Positions 41,518-50,487 of a DNA stretch of 64,000 nucleotides are shown one piece after another; position 1 is the first letter of the stretch; each line of letters starts with the position of its first letter. The translations under genes and the position numbers were made by a program. Location of the stretch: the NCBI RefSeq assembly GCF_019090165.1, contig NZ_JAHRIB010000143.1:124001-188000 (forward strand), written 5' to 3'. This DNA is from Streptomyces sp. BV286 (lineage in GTDB: Bacteria; Actinomycetota; Actinomycetes; Streptomycetales; Streptomycetaceae). Under the pieces are notes generated by a model that made no database searches, was not told the origin of the DNA, and saw only the letters and a list, made by a program, of their open reading frames with translations.

Positions 41518-42476
41518 CGCTTCCCCCGTTCACGGGCCGCGTACACCGCGGCGACGATCACCACGGCCTGTGCCATCTGCGTCCACGACGGCGGCAGGTC
41601 GTGCTTGACGAGCGTGGTGGTCAGCAACTGGATCAGGACGGCGCCGGCGACCGTTCCGCCGATCCGTATCCGGCCCCCGGACAGGGGCGTGCCGCCGACG
41701 ACCACGGCGGTGATCGCCGACAGCTCCATGAGGGTGCCCAGCGAGGTGGGGTCACTGGCTGTCAGCCGTGCCGTGGCGAGGATGCCCGCCACGGCGGCCA
41801 AAGCGCCGGAACACGCGTACACCACGATGAGGACCCGGCGTACGGGCAGGCCGGCGAGGCGGGCCGCGGGCCTGCTGTCGCCCACGGCGAGCAGTTGCCG
41901 CCCGAAGGTGGTGCGGCGCACCACGAAAGCCACCAGCAGGGCCAGGGCCGCGGCGATGAGGACGAGACGGGGCACGCCCAGTACGTCGCCGGAGCCCAGA
42001 GCCGCCATGCCCGGATCGCGTACGTCCTCGAGCTGGGGGAGCAGTACCAGGGCGAGCCCGCGGGCGGCGACCATGAGGGCGAGCGTGGCGACGATGGGCT
42101 GGACGCCGAGGAAGGCGATCAGTGTCCCGTTCGCCAGTCCGACCGCGATACCGCCCGCCACCGCCATGAGCGCGGCGACCCACGGCCCGTAGCCGAGGTA
42201 GAGGGACAGCAGCGAGGTGGACAGGGCCATCACCGAGCCCACCGCCAGGTCGACGCCCTCGGTTCCGATCGCCAGCGCCATGCCCAGGGCGACGATGAGC
42301 ACCGGTGCGACCTGGACGGCCTGGGTGCGGAAGTTTTCCGCCGAGACGAAGTGCGGGGTGAAGGCGAAGTTGAAGAGCGCGAGCGCGACCACGCCCGCGT
42401 AGACGCCGTACTCCTGCAGCAGGCCCAGCAGTTTGGCGCGGTCCACCGGGCCGCGCGTGAGCGTCAGTTCAGTCAT
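41514..42476 (-). CDS. ytfT: sugar ABC importer permease, YtfT-like
   Basis: 320 residues from ATG 42476, overlapping the ATPase gene by 8 bp. RbsC-type permease: LIVALGMALAIGTEGVDLAVGSVMAL, LIAFLGVQPIVATLALMVAARGL, MELSAITAVVVGGTPLSGGRIRIGGTVAGAV. The GTEGVDLAVGS and GGRIRIGGTVAGA segments fit YtfT, the partner of YjfF. With YjfF it forms the membrane channel for a furanose sugar. Confidence 0.85.
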   Translation of the reverse strand: MTELTLTRGPVDRAKLLGLLQEYGVYAGVVALALFNFAFTPHFVSAENFRTQAVQVAPVLIVALGMALAIGTEGVDLAVGSVMALSTSLLSLYLGYGPWVAALMAVAGGIAVGLANGTLIAFLGVQPIVATLALMVAARGLALVLLPQLEDVRDPGMAALGSGDVLGVPRLVLIAAALALLVAFVVRRTTFGRQLLAVGDSRPAARLAGLPVRRVLIVVYACSGALAAVAGILATARLTASDPTSLGTLMELSAITAVVVGGTPLSGGRIRIGGTVAGAVLIQLLTTTLVKHDLPPSWTQMAQAVVIVAAVYAARERGKR

Positions 42477-43986
42477 GGCCGGCCCCGGCGGGTTCGGCGG
42501 CGATGGCTCGCATCAGCGCTTCCTCGGTGACCGCGTCGCCGGTCAGCTCGCCGACGACCGTGCCGTCCTTGAGCACGACGATCCGGTCGCTTCCCTCGAT
42601 CAGCTCCTCGGTGTCGGAGGAGATCAGCAGCACGGCGAGTCCGTCGTCGGCGAGTTCGTCGATGAGGGCCTGCACCTCGGCCTTGGCGCCGACGTCGATT
42701 CCCCGGGTGGGCTCGTCCAGCAGCAGCACCTTCGGGTGCAGGGCGAGCCAGCGGGCCAGCAGAACCTTCTGCTGGTTGCCGCCGGAGAGTTCGCCGACCT
42801 TCTGGTGCGGGCCGGCGGACTTGATGTGCAGCCGCTTCACGAAGGTGTCGACGATCCGGTCGACGCGGGCGTTGTCCACCAGGCCGAACCGCGAGAGGCC
42901 GGGGAGTGCGGCGAGCGCGATGTTCTCCCGTACCGACAGTCCGGGGGCGATGCCTTCGGCCTTGCGGTCCTCCGGCAGGAGGCTGATGCCGGCGCGGATC
43001 GCGGCCGGAGTCGAGCCGGTTCGCACGGGCACACCATCGACCGAGACCCGGCCCGAGTCCGCCGGCAGCGCTCCGGCGATGACCTTGGCGGTCTCGCTGC
43101 GGCCCGAGCCGAGGAGCCCTCCCAGACCCACCACCTCGCCCGGACGAATGGAGAGCGACACGTTCCGCAACTGATGACGAACCGTCAGGCCTTCGGCGTG
43201 CAGGACCGGTTCGGATGCCGCCCGGTGGGAGCCGGTGAACTTGGTCAGGCCCTCGCTGCGCACCTCGCCGATCTCCCGGCCCAGCATGAGCGAGACCAGC
43301 CGCAGGCGCTCGAGACCGGCGAGCCGACCGGTGTGCACCACCCGTCCGTCCCGCAGCACGGTGACGGCGTCGCAGATCTCGTACAGCTCGTCCATGCGGT
43401 GGCTCACGTAGACCACGGCGATACCGCGCTCACGCAGCATGCGGATCACGTCGAACAGCGTGCTCACCTCGCGCGGTTCGAGCGACGAGGTGGGTTCGTC
43501 CATGATCACCACCCGGGCGTCGAGGGCGACGGCACGCGCGAGGGCCACCATCTGCTGGGCCCCGACGCCGAGTTCGCGCAGCGGTCGGCGCACGTCGACC
43601 CGGATGCCGAGGCCGAGCAGCGCTTCCCCGGCCTCCCGGTGCATGCGGCGGAAGTCGATCAGACCGAGCCGGCCGCGGGGTTCGCGGCCGAGGAGGAGAT
43701 TGCGGGCCACGCTCATCAGCGGGACGAGGTTGACCTCCTGGTAGATGGTGGAGATGCCTGCCTGCTGGGCCTGCAGCGGGGTGGTGAAGCGGACCGGTGT
43801 GCCGTCGTGGACGATCTGGCCCGCGTCCGGACGGTGGACGCCGGTGAGTACCTTGATCAGGGTCGACTTGCCCGCGCCGTTCTCGCCGACGAGGGCGTGC
43901 ACCTCCCCGATGCGGGCGGTGAAGTCCACGTCGGACAGTGCCTTCACGCCGGGGAAGTGCTTGGACACGCCGGTGACGGAAAGCAT
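42469..43986 (-). CDS. ytfR: sugar ABC importer ATPase with two nucleotide-binding domains, YtfR-like
   Basis: 505 residues from ATG 43986, one base after the binding-protein stop. Domain 1 has Walker A GENGAGKST, LGVGAQQMVALARAV as signature and VVIMDEPTSSLE as Walker B; domain 2 has the modified loop GLLGSGRSETAK, LSGGNQQKVLLARWL and VLLLDEPTRGIDVGAKAE. This two-domain layout, with a degenerate second Walker A, is the RbsA/YtfR/AraG type. It powers import of a sugar captured by the lipoprotein of the same operon. Confidence 0.92.
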   Translation of the reverse strand: MLSVTGVSKHFPGVKALSDVDFTARIGEVHALVGENGAGKSTLIKVLTGVHRPDAGQIVHDGTPVRFTTPLQAQQAGISTIYQEVNLVPLMSVARNLLLGREPRGRLGLIDFRRMHREAGEALLGLGIRVDVRRPLRELGVGAQQMVALARAVALDARVVIMDEPTSSLEPREVSTLFDVIRMLRERGIAVVYVSHRMDELYEICDAVTVLRDGRVVHTGRLAGLERLRLVSLMLGREIGEVRSEGLTKFTGSHRAASEPVLHAEGLTVRHQLRNVSLSIRPGEVVGLGGLLGSGRSETAKVIAGALPADSGRVSVDGVPVRTGSTPAAIRAGISLLPEDRKAEGIAPGLSVRENIALAALPGLSRFGLVDNARVDRIVDTFVKRLHIKSAGPHQKVGELSGGNQQKVLLARWLALHPKVLLLDEPTRGIDVGAKAEVQALIDELADDGLAVLLISSDTEELIEGSDRIVVLKDGTVVGELTGDAVTEEALMRAIAAEPAGAGHD

Positions 43987-43987
43987 G

Positions 43988-45079
43988 TCAGTAGGCCTTG
44001 CCGAGGTCCGACTGTGCGTTGGACCTGGTGTACGAGCTGTCCTTGATAACGATGTCCTGAGCCACTTCGTCGCCCCGGGTGAAGGTGTCGAGGGTCTGGA
44101 AGGCGAGTGGTCCGAAGCGGGGGTTGGACTCGATGACGCCGTGGATCCAGCCGTCGACGATGCCCCTGACGGCCTTGCGGGTGCCGTCGATCGTGACGAT
44201 CTTGACGTCGCCCGGCTTCTTGCCCGCGCTCTTGAGGGCGTTGACCGCGCCGAGTCCCATCTCGTCGTTCTCGGCGTAGATGCCCTTGATTCCCGGCTTG
44301 GACTGGATGAGGTTCTCGGTGACCGACTGGCCCTTCTCGCGGGCGAACTCGCCGGTCTGCTGGAACACCACGTCGAGGCCTGGAGCCTTGGCCTTGATCC
44401 GGTCCACGAAGCCCTTGGTGCGTTCCGTCGTGACGTTGTTGCCCGCGGAGCCGAGCAGGATGGCGATGTCGCCCTTGCCGCCGGTCGCCTCGATCATCTG
44501 GTCGGCGGCCCGTCTGCCCTGCTCCACGAAGTCCGATCCGATGAAACTCACGTAGTCCTTGCACGCGGTGGCGTTGATCTTGCGGTCCACCGTGACGATC
44601 GGGATGTGCCGGGCCGCCGCGGTGCGCAGCACGGGCTCCCAGCCGTCCGAGTTGAGGGGGGCGACGACCAGTACGTCGGCGCCCTTGGCGATGAGGTCCT
44701 GGACGTCGCTGATCTGCTTGGAGAACTGCGACTGGGCGTTGGCGGTGAGGAGCTTGAGGCCGCGCTTCTTCGCCTCCGCCCTGATCGAAGCGGTCTCGGC
44801 GATCCGGAAGGGGTTGGCCTCCTTCTCGGACTGGGAGAAGCCGACGGTGGCGTTCGCGAGGTCGAGCTTCTCGCCCCCGTACGTGTCGAGGGTGCAGCCC
44901 GGGCCGGAGCCGGTGTCCGGCGAGGCGACCTGCTGGCCGGAGTCGCCCTGCTGGGTGGAGGCCTTGTCGTCGGAGGAGTCCTCGGACTTGGTGCATCCGG
45001 TCAGGGCCAGGCCGGTGATGAGGCCGGTGGCGAGGAGGGTGCGTGCGGTGGTGCGTCGAGGAGGTGCGATCGGCTTCAT
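43988..45079 (-). CDS. ytfQ: sugar-binding lipoprotein, YtfQ-like (galactofuranose type)
   Basis: 363 residues from ATG 45079. It has a lipoprotein signal with lipobox LTGC (residues about 26-29) and an acidic Ser/Asp/Gln linker to residue 60. The mature domain starts with VGFSQSEKEANPFRIAETASI, which is the YtfQ-type start; QFSKQISDVQDLIAKGADVLVVAPLNSDGWEPVL, VTVDRKINA and IYAENDEMGLGA follow. E. coli YtfQ binds galactofuranose with high selectivity. The matched permeases and the adjacent secreted GH2 enzyme make galactofuranose, or the related arabinofuranose, the most likely ligand. First gene of the importer operon. Confidence 0.88.
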   Translation of the reverse strand: MKPIAPPRRTTARTLLATGLITGLALTGCTKSEDSSDDKASTQQGDSGQQVASPDTGSGPGCTLDTYGGEKLDLANATVGFSQSEKEANPFRIAETASIRAEAKKRGLKLLTANAQSQFSKQISDVQDLIAKGADVLVVAPLNSDGWEPVLRTAAARHIPIVTVDRKINATACKDYVSFIGSDFVEQGRRAADQMIEATGGKGDIAILLGSAGNNVTTERTKGFVDRIKAKAPGLDVVFQQTGEFAREKGQSVTENLIQSKPGIKGIYAENDEMGLGAVNALKSAGKKPGDVKIVTIDGTRKAVRGIVDGWIHGVIESNPRFGPLAFQTLDTFTRGDEVAQDIVIKDSSYTRSNAQSDLGKAY

Positions 45080-45108
45080 GGAGTCCCCAAACGGCGCGGC
45101 CCCGGAGT

Positions 45109-45122
45109 GGAGAGCGCTCCCG
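45109..45122 (-). promoter_or_regulatory. LacI-type operator core upstream of the importer operon
   Basis: GAGCGCTC (45112-45119), extended to CGGGAGCGCTCTCC on the minus strand, resembles the Streptomyces CebR-type box TGGGAGCGCTCCCA at most positions. It lies 30-43 bp upstream of the binding-protein start. It may be bound by the neighbouring LacI protein or by another sugar repressor. Confidence 0.5.
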
Positions 45123-45175
45123 GGGCGTTCGGCACTTGACGGTCAACACGGCGTGCACGTCGTTCAGGGGAGGTT

Positions 45176-45191
45176 TTTACATCGTTGGAAG
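45176..45191 (-). promoter_or_regulatory. shared 16-nt motif, importer copy
   Basis: On the minus strand this reads CTTCCAACGATGTAAA, matching the copy at 46353-46368 (CTTCCAACGTTGTACA) in 14 of 16 bases. It lies about 100 bp upstream of the importer operon. The central CpG with CAAC/G(T/A)TG arms has the shape of a LacI-family site. Confidence 0.55.
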
Positions 45192-45243
45192 GGGCCTGTA
45201 AACCCCTCCGTCCGAAATCTCGATCCAATGGTCCGGACCGCCG

Positions 45244-46257
45244 TCAGCGGCGCCCGAGGGTGCTTTCCCGCTCCACCAGCCGGTATTCCGCGGTGAGTTC
45301 ACGCCCGCCCGTCTCCTGACGGCCCGACAGACTGCGCAGCAGAGAGGCCACCGCGAGGCGTGCGATGGCTTGTTTGTCCGGCGCGATGGTGGTCAGCGAC
45401 ACAGCTCCGAAACGGCTCTCGGCGATGTCGTCGAAACCCACCACGGCGATGTCCCACGGCACCCTCAGCCCGCGCTCGTGCAACACCCGCATGGCGCCGA
45501 TCGCGATCAGGTCGTTGTAGGCGAAAACGGCGTCTGGCCGCACACCCGCGTCCAGCAGCCGGGCCATGGCCCGGGCGCCGTCGTCCCGGTCCCAGCCGCC
45601 GACGGGCACGACCAGGTCGTCCCCGGCCGGCAGGCCCGCCGCCGTCAACTCCGCCCGCCAGCCGTCGAGTCGCAGATGGGCGGGGCGGTTCGCGGAGTCC
45701 GTACGGGCGCCGAGGTACGCGATCCGGGTCCGGCCGCGGTCGAGCAGGTGGCGCACCGCCGTCCGCGCGGCGGCCACGTTGTCGATCGCGATGTGGTCGA
45801 AGGGCAGGCCGTACTCGCGTTCGCCGAGCAGCACCAGCGGGACGTCGTCGGCCCGGCTCCGCAGGTCCTCGGCCTCCAGTTCCAGCGGGCTGAGGATCAG
45901 TCCGTCGATCACCCGGGCCCGGAATCCCTGGCTGACCAGCAGCTCCTGTTCGCGCTCGCCCCGCGTGTGGTCGAGCAGGACCGTGAACTCGTGCTCGGCG
46001 GCCGCGTCGATCACCGCGCCCGCCAGCTCGGCGAAGTAGGGATTGCCGAGCTCGGGAACGGCGAGCGCGATGATGCCCGTACGGCCCTTGCGCAGATGCC
46101 GCGCGGTGAGGTTCGGCCGGTATCCGAGCTCGTCGATGGCCTGTTGGACCCGGGCGCGCATCGCCGGTGTGATGTGCGGATAGTTGTTCACGACGTTGGA
46201 AACGGTCTTGATCGAGACGCCGGCCCGCTCGGCCACGTCCTTCAGGCTGACCCGCAA
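45244..46257 (-). CDS. LacI family transcriptional regulator
   Basis: 337 residues. The start is TTG 46257 with GAGGAGATCCC directly before it, giving the N-terminus (M)RVSLKDVAERAGVS; longer in-frame starts lack a ribosome site and would extend past the HTH. The helix-turn-helix is SLKDVAERAGVSIKTVSNVVN, the hinge helix PNLTARHLRKGRTG, then a periplasmic-binding-like core (VFAYNDLIAIGAMRVLHERG, AVVGFDDIAESRF). It sits between the importer operon and the divergent GH2 gene and should repress both in the absence of the sugar. Confidence 0.92.
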   Translation of the reverse strand: MRVSLKDVAERAGVSIKTVSNVVNNYPHITPAMRARVQQAIDELGYRPNLTARHLRKGRTGIIALAVPELGNPYFAELAGAVIDAAAEHEFTVLLDHTRGEREQELLVSQGFRARVIDGLILSPLELEAEDLRSRADDVPLVLLGEREYGLPFDHIAIDNVAAARTAVRHLLDRGRTRIAYLGARTDSANRPAHLRLDGWRAELTAAGLPAGDDLVVPVGGWDRDDGARAMARLLDAGVRPDAVFAYNDLIAIGAMRVLHERGLRVPWDIAVVGFDDIAESRFGAVSLTTIAPDKQAIARLAVASLLRSLSGRQETGGRELTAEYRLVERESTLGRR

Positions 46258-46352
46258 GGGATCTCCTCGGCATCGACGGAACTCCACGACCGGAGCTTTG
46301 TCATGAACCTGGACAGCGGCCGCCGGTCGTGCTCTCATGCCAACTGCCTCTG

Positions 46353-46368
46353 CTTCCAACGTTGTACA
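46353..46368 (+). promoter_or_regulatory. shared 16-nt motif, glycosidase/regulator copy
   Basis: CTTCCAACGTTGTACA contains the 8-bp palindrome CAACGTTG at 46357-46364. It lies in the 156-bp region between the LacI gene and the GH2 gene, 46 bp before the GH2 start. The near-identical copy upstream of the importer operon suggests one regulator for all three units. Confidence 0.58.
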
Positions 46369-46413
46369 GACTGAAGCACCGAGCCGCCACCCTTCCTCAC
46401 CCTAGGAGGATTC

Positions 46414-49017
46414 GTGCGCATCAGACCATTCAGAGACCGCCTCGCCCTGCTCGTCGCAGCAGTGCTGGGTGCCGCGGGACTGGCCGCCGCACCTGCCGCG
46501 ACGGCCGTGGAGGATCCCCCCGAGATCCACGGCCTCAAGGGCGAGTACTACACCCAGTCCGCACCCGGCGCCTTCGACTTCCACGAGCTCAAGGCCACCG
46601 GATTCGACTCGCAACTCGACTTCGACAACCTGGAGTCGCGCCTGCGCTCCGCGACCGGCCGGTCGGACGACGTCAGCGTCCGCTGGACCGGCAGGGTCGT
46701 GCCGGAGAAATCCGGTCCCACCACCTTCTCGGTCATCGGTGACAACGGTTTCCGTCTCTTCGTGGACGGCAAACCCGTCATCGACCACTGGGTCGACGAC
46801 TGGGACCGCGAACAGACCGGGCAGCCGGTGGAACTGGTCGCCGGCAAGGCCTACGACATCAAGGTCGAGTACTTCGAGCATTTCGGAGGCTCCAACCTCC
46901 ATGTGCGCTGGACACCGCCCGGCGGCACCAAGACAGCGATCCCGCAGTCGGCCTTCCTGCTGCCCGAGGGCTATGACTACGACGGAGCCATCGCCGCCAC
47001 GGTCCTCAAGGACGGCCGCACACTCCGGCTCGACTTCGCCCAGACACTCGCGGCGCCCCCGGCCGCACTCACCGAGCACCTGGACGCCGTGATCGGCGGC
47101 GCCACCTGGCCGCTCGGCCGGGTCCGCCTCGACCCGGCCGACCCCAGGTCGCTGCTGGTCGGGCTCAAGGAGCCCGTGGTCGGCAACAAGACCGGCACCG
47201 CGCGCGGCTCCGCCGATGTGCGCTACGACGGATCAGGGGGCCTCTCCGGCAAGGACGGCAACGTTGTCAACGCCTTCTGGAGCAGCGGCGCCAACAAGTC
47301 GACCTACCAGCTGAGCACCCCGTGGGGCGACAAGGTCACCGCGGGCAACGCCCACCGTGAGTACCCGCGGCCCCAGCTCACCCGACAGGACTGGAAGAAC
47401 CTCAACGGCAGCTGGCAGTTCGCCGCGGCACAGGAGGGCGAACAGCCGCCGGTCGGCCGTGACCTGGCCGAGAAGATCCTCGTCCCGTACCCCGTCGAGT
47501 CCCAGCTGTCGGGCATCGAACGGCACGAGGACCGGATGTGGTACCGCCGCACCTTCACCGTCCCGTCCGACTGGAGGATCGGCTCCGGCAAGCGGCTGCG
47601 GCTCAACTTCGGGGCGGTCGACTGGCGCTCCGAGGTCTACGTCAACGGCACCAAGGTCACCGAACACCAGGGCGGCTACGACAAGTTCAGCGCCGACGTG
47701 ACCGACGCGCTGAAGCCGGGCCGCACCCAGGAGCTGATCGTCGGCGTCTACGACCCGACGGACGCCTCGGGCGGCGAGAACCCGCCGCTCGGCAAGCAGC
47801 GCCTCGACCCGAGCGGCATCTGGTACACCCCGTCCTCCGGCATCTGGCAGACCGTGTGGATGGAACCCGTCGCCGCGGACCACGTCGACTCGCTCGCACT
47901 CACCCCGGACGTGACGGCGGGCACGATGACGGTCGTGCCGAAGGGAGTACGCGACGGAGTCCCGGTCACCGCGACCGCCTACGAGGGCAAGCGCAAGGTG
48001 GCCACGGCATCCGGCCGCACGGGAAGCCCGCTCACCCTCCGGATTCGCGACGCGCGTCTGTGGTCACCGGACGACCCGTTCCTCTACGACCTCAGGGTCA
48101 GTGTCGGCGCAGACCGCGTCAGCGGTTACTTCGGCATGCGGTCCGTCGCCGTCGAGAACGTGAACGGAACCCCGCGGACCGTCCTCAACGGCAAGCCGGT
48201 CTTCATGATGGCCACCCTCGACCAGGGCTTCTGGCCGGACGGCCTGCACACCGCCCCGAGCGACGAGGCGCTGGCGTACGACCTGAGAATGCACAAGGCG
48301 ATGGGCTTCAACTCGGTCCGCAAACACATCAAGGTCGAACCCGACCGATGGTTCTACTGGGCCGACCGGCTCGGCCTGCTGGTGTGGCAGGACATGCCGT
48401 CGATGACAGCGGGCGTGAACCCGTCCGCCACCGCCCGCGCCACGTACGAACGCGAGATGAAGCAGATGATCGACGAACACATCAGCAGTCCGTCGATCGT
48501 CATGTGGGTCACCTTCAACGAAGGGTGGGGTCAGTACGACGTGGGCCGGATCGCTGAGCAGGCCAAGGCCTGGGACCCGACCCGCCTGGTCAACAACCAG
48601 TCGGGCCTCAACCTCGGCGCCGACGGGGGCACGGGCGACATCATGGACGAGCACGGCTACCCGAGCCCCGCACTGCCACCGCGTCCGGACGGTAAGAGGG
48701 CTCTGGTGGCAGGGGAGTACGGCGGCCTCGGCCTCGCCGTGCCCGGCCACGCCTGGTCGGTGCAGCAGTCCTACGTCGACGTCGACCCGGCCACGTACAC
48801 CGACGACTACCTCACCAAGCTCGACGAGGTGCGGGCCCTGGCCTGCAAGGGCGGCAACGGCGCGGTGTACACCCAGATCGCGGACGTCGAGGGCGAGCTC
48901 AACGGACTCATCACCTACGACCGCAAGGTCGTCAAGCCCGATGTGCCGCGGCTCAAGGCGGCGCACGAGTCCCTGATCGAGGACGTGTCCCGGGCGAACC
49001 CCGCCGGCTGCGTCTGA
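46414..49017 (+). CDS. secreted PA14-containing GH2 glycosidase, probable beta-galactofuranosidase/furanosidase
   Basis: 867 residues from GTG 46414 with CCTAGGAGGATTC upstream. A Sec signal peptide (LALLVAAVLGAAGLAAAPAATA) is followed by a PA14 carbohydrate-binding domain (about 40-185; GDNGFRLFVDGKPVIDHW, FEHFGGSNLHVRW) and then GH2 sugar-binding, immunoglobulin-like and TIM-barrel domains. The acid/base is E703 (TFNEGWGQYD) and the nucleophile probably E768 (GEYGG). GH2 beta-galactofuranosidases have been described from Streptomyces; the adjacent YtfQ-type furanose importer favours that activity over beta-galactosidase or beta-glucuronidase. It would release galactofuranose from fungal or bacterial glycans outside the cell. 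Confidence 0.87.
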   Translation: MRIRPFRDRLALLVAAVLGAAGLAAAPAATAVEDPPEIHGLKGEYYTQSAPGAFDFHELKATGFDSQLDFDNLESRLRSATGRSDDVSVRWTGRVVPEKSGPTTFSVIGDNGFRLFVDGKPVIDHWVDDWDREQTGQPVELVAGKAYDIKVEYFEHFGGSNLHVRWTPPGGTKTAIPQSAFLLPEGYDYDGAIAATVLKDGRTLRLDFAQTLAAPPAALTEHLDAVIGGATWPLGRVRLDPADPRSLLVGLKEPVVGNKTGTARGSADVRYDGSGGLSGKDGNVVNAFWSSGANKSTYQLSTPWGDKVTAGNAHREYPRPQLTRQDWKNLNGSWQFAAAQEGEQPPVGRDLAEKILVPYPVESQLSGIERHEDRMWYRRTFTVPSDWRIGSGKRLRLNFGAVDWRSEVYVNGTKVTEHQGGYDKFSADVTDALKPGRTQELIVGVYDPTDASGGENPPLGKQRLDPSGIWYTPSSGIWQTVWMEPVAADHVDSLALTPDVTAGTMTVVPKGVRDGVPVTATAYEGKRKVATASGRTGSPLTLRIRDARLWSPDDPFLYDLRVSVGADRVSGYFGMRSVAVENVNGTPRTVLNGKPVFMMATLDQGFWPDGLHTAPSDEALAYDLRMHKAMGFNSVRKHIKVEPDRWFYWADRLGLLVWQDMPSMTAGVNPSATARATYEREMKQMIDEHISSPSIVMWVTFNEGWGQYDVGRIAEQAKAWDPTRLVNNQSGLNLGADGGTGDIMDEHGYPSPALPPRPDGKRALVAGEYGGLGLAVPGHAWSVQQSYVDVDPATYTDDYLTKLDEVRALACKGGNGAVYTQIADVEGELNGLITYDRKVVKPDVPRLKAAHESLIEDVSRANPAGCV

Positions 49018-49026
49018 CACCCGGGC

Positions 49027-49064
49027 CCGCCCGGCGAAACGCCTCCCCGCCGCTCGCCGGGCGG
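49027..49064 (+). terminator. hairpin terminator after the GH2 gene
   Basis: A perfect 11-bp stem, CCGCCCGGCGA (49027-49037) with TCGCCGGGCGG (49054-49064), and a 16-nt loop begin 10 bp after the stop codon. Confidence 0.7.
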
Positions 49065-49204
49065 CCCCGGTCCCGCCGGCCCCGTTCGAGGCCGCAGCGG
49101 CGGATCCAGCCTGAGCAACTGGCCGGCCACCGTTGGACGGCACTGCGGCCATCCGCGCTGCCGATCCCCAGGATCCGTGGCTTCGGGGTGGGTGGGGTCG
49201 TGCG

Positions 49205-50272
49205 TCAGCCCGTGGCCCAGCCGGCGTAGAACAGGCCGACGCCGACGATGACGCAGATGCCCTGGATGGTCCAGAAGCGGACCACGACCAGGACTTCGGA
49301 CCATCCCTTGAGTTCGAAGTGGTGCTGGAGCGGGGCCATCTTGAAGACCCGCTTGCCGGTCATCTTGAACGAGCCGACCTGGATGACCACGGACAGCGTG
49401 ATCAGGACGAACAGTCCGCCCAGCAGGGCGAGCAGCAGTTCGGTGCGTGAGCAGATGGCCAGGCCCGCCAGTGCGCCACCGAGAGCGAGTGACCCGGTGT
49501 CGCCCATGAAGATCTTGGCGGGCGAGGTGTTCCACCAGAGGAACCCGATGCAGGAACCCATCAGCGCGGAGGCGACGACGGCCAGGTCGAGGGGATCCCG
49601 TACCTCCATGCAGGAGCCCGGGTTGGTGAGGTTCATCGCGTTGGCGCAGGAGTTCTGGAACTGCCACAGGCCGATGAAGGTGTACCCGCCGAGGACCATC
49701 GCTGACGCGCCGGTCGCCAGTCCGTCCAGGCCGTCGGTGAGGTTCACCCCGTTCGACATGGCCAGGATCATGAACAGTGCCCACACGACGAACAGCACCG
49801 GCCCGATGGTCCAGCCGAAGTCGCTGACGAACGACAGCCGCAGCGAGGCCGGGGTCTGACCGCGGTCGTCCGCGAACCGGATGGCCAGTACGGCGAACAT
49901 GATGCCGATGACGAGCTGGCCGGTCATCTTCGCCCCGGCCCGCAGTCCCAGCGAACGCCGCTTGACGATCTTGATGTAGTCGTCGAGGAATCCGACGACG
50001 CCCATGCCCGCCATCAGGAACAGCACCAGAACGCCCGGGAACGTGGGGCTCTCCCCGGTGATGACCTTGGTGAGGACGTACGCCGCGAGGGTGGCCAGGA
50101 TGAAGGCGATACCGCCCATGGTGGGTGTGCCGCGCTTGCCGTGGTGACCGCGGGGCCCGTCGTCGCGGATGAACTGCCCGTAGCCCTTGCGAGCCAGCAG
50201 CTTGATGAGCAGAGGCGTACCTATGAGGGTGAGGAACAGGCCGATGGCCCCGGCGAAGAGGATCTGGTTCAT
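49205..50272 (-). CDS. mraY: phospho-N-acetylmuramoyl-pentapeptide transferase, stand-alone copy
   Basis: 355 residues from ATG 50272. MraY transfers phospho-MurNAc-pentapeptide to undecaprenyl phosphate, making lipid I at the inner membrane face. All signatures are present: RGHHGKRGTPTMGGIAF, the catalytic FLDDYIK, NLTDGLDGLATG, AKIFMGDTGSLALGG and MAPLQHHFELKGW. Ten membrane helices are expected. Normally mraY lies between murF and murD in the dcw cluster; here neighbours are a glycosidase and a dehydrogenase, so this is an additional copy. It may serve as backup, in sporulation or as a target variant conferring resistance to an MraY inhibitor. Confidence 0.93.
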   Translation of the reverse strand: MNQILFAGAIGLFLTLIGTPLLIKLLARKGYGQFIRDDGPRGHHGKRGTPTMGGIAFILATLAAYVLTKVITGESPTFPGVLVLFLMAGMGVVGFLDDYIKIVKRRSLGLRAGAKMTGQLVIGIMFAVLAIRFADDRGQTPASLRLSFVSDFGWTIGPVLFVVWALFMILAMSNGVNLTDGLDGLATGASAMVLGGYTFIGLWQFQNSCANAMNLTNPGSCMEVRDPLDLAVVASALMGSCIGFLWWNTSPAKIFMGDTGSLALGGALAGLAICSRTELLLALLGGLFVLITLSVVIQVGSFKMTGKRVFKMAPLQHHFELKGWSEVLVVVRFWTIQGICVIVGVGLFYAGWATG

Positions 50273-50487
50273 CGGACGGTGGTGTTCCCCTCGGCGGCGT
50301 TCCGGTGCGGGACTGCCTGACAGACGACGGTGGCTCTCACGACGCACACCTTATGCATATGCCCGATCCTCCTGCACGGGTGGGTAGTTGGCGCGAGCGG
50401 TGCGGTGCGTCGAGGCCCGACACGGAGCTCCGGCGAGCGTACTCACGGCAGCGCGGGACCGTCGACGTCAGACGGTCCGGCCGTCGG

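Noticed and set aside
42433..44046. Plus-strand 537-codon frame across the importer ATPase gene
   Set aside because: Antisense to a textbook two-domain ATPase.
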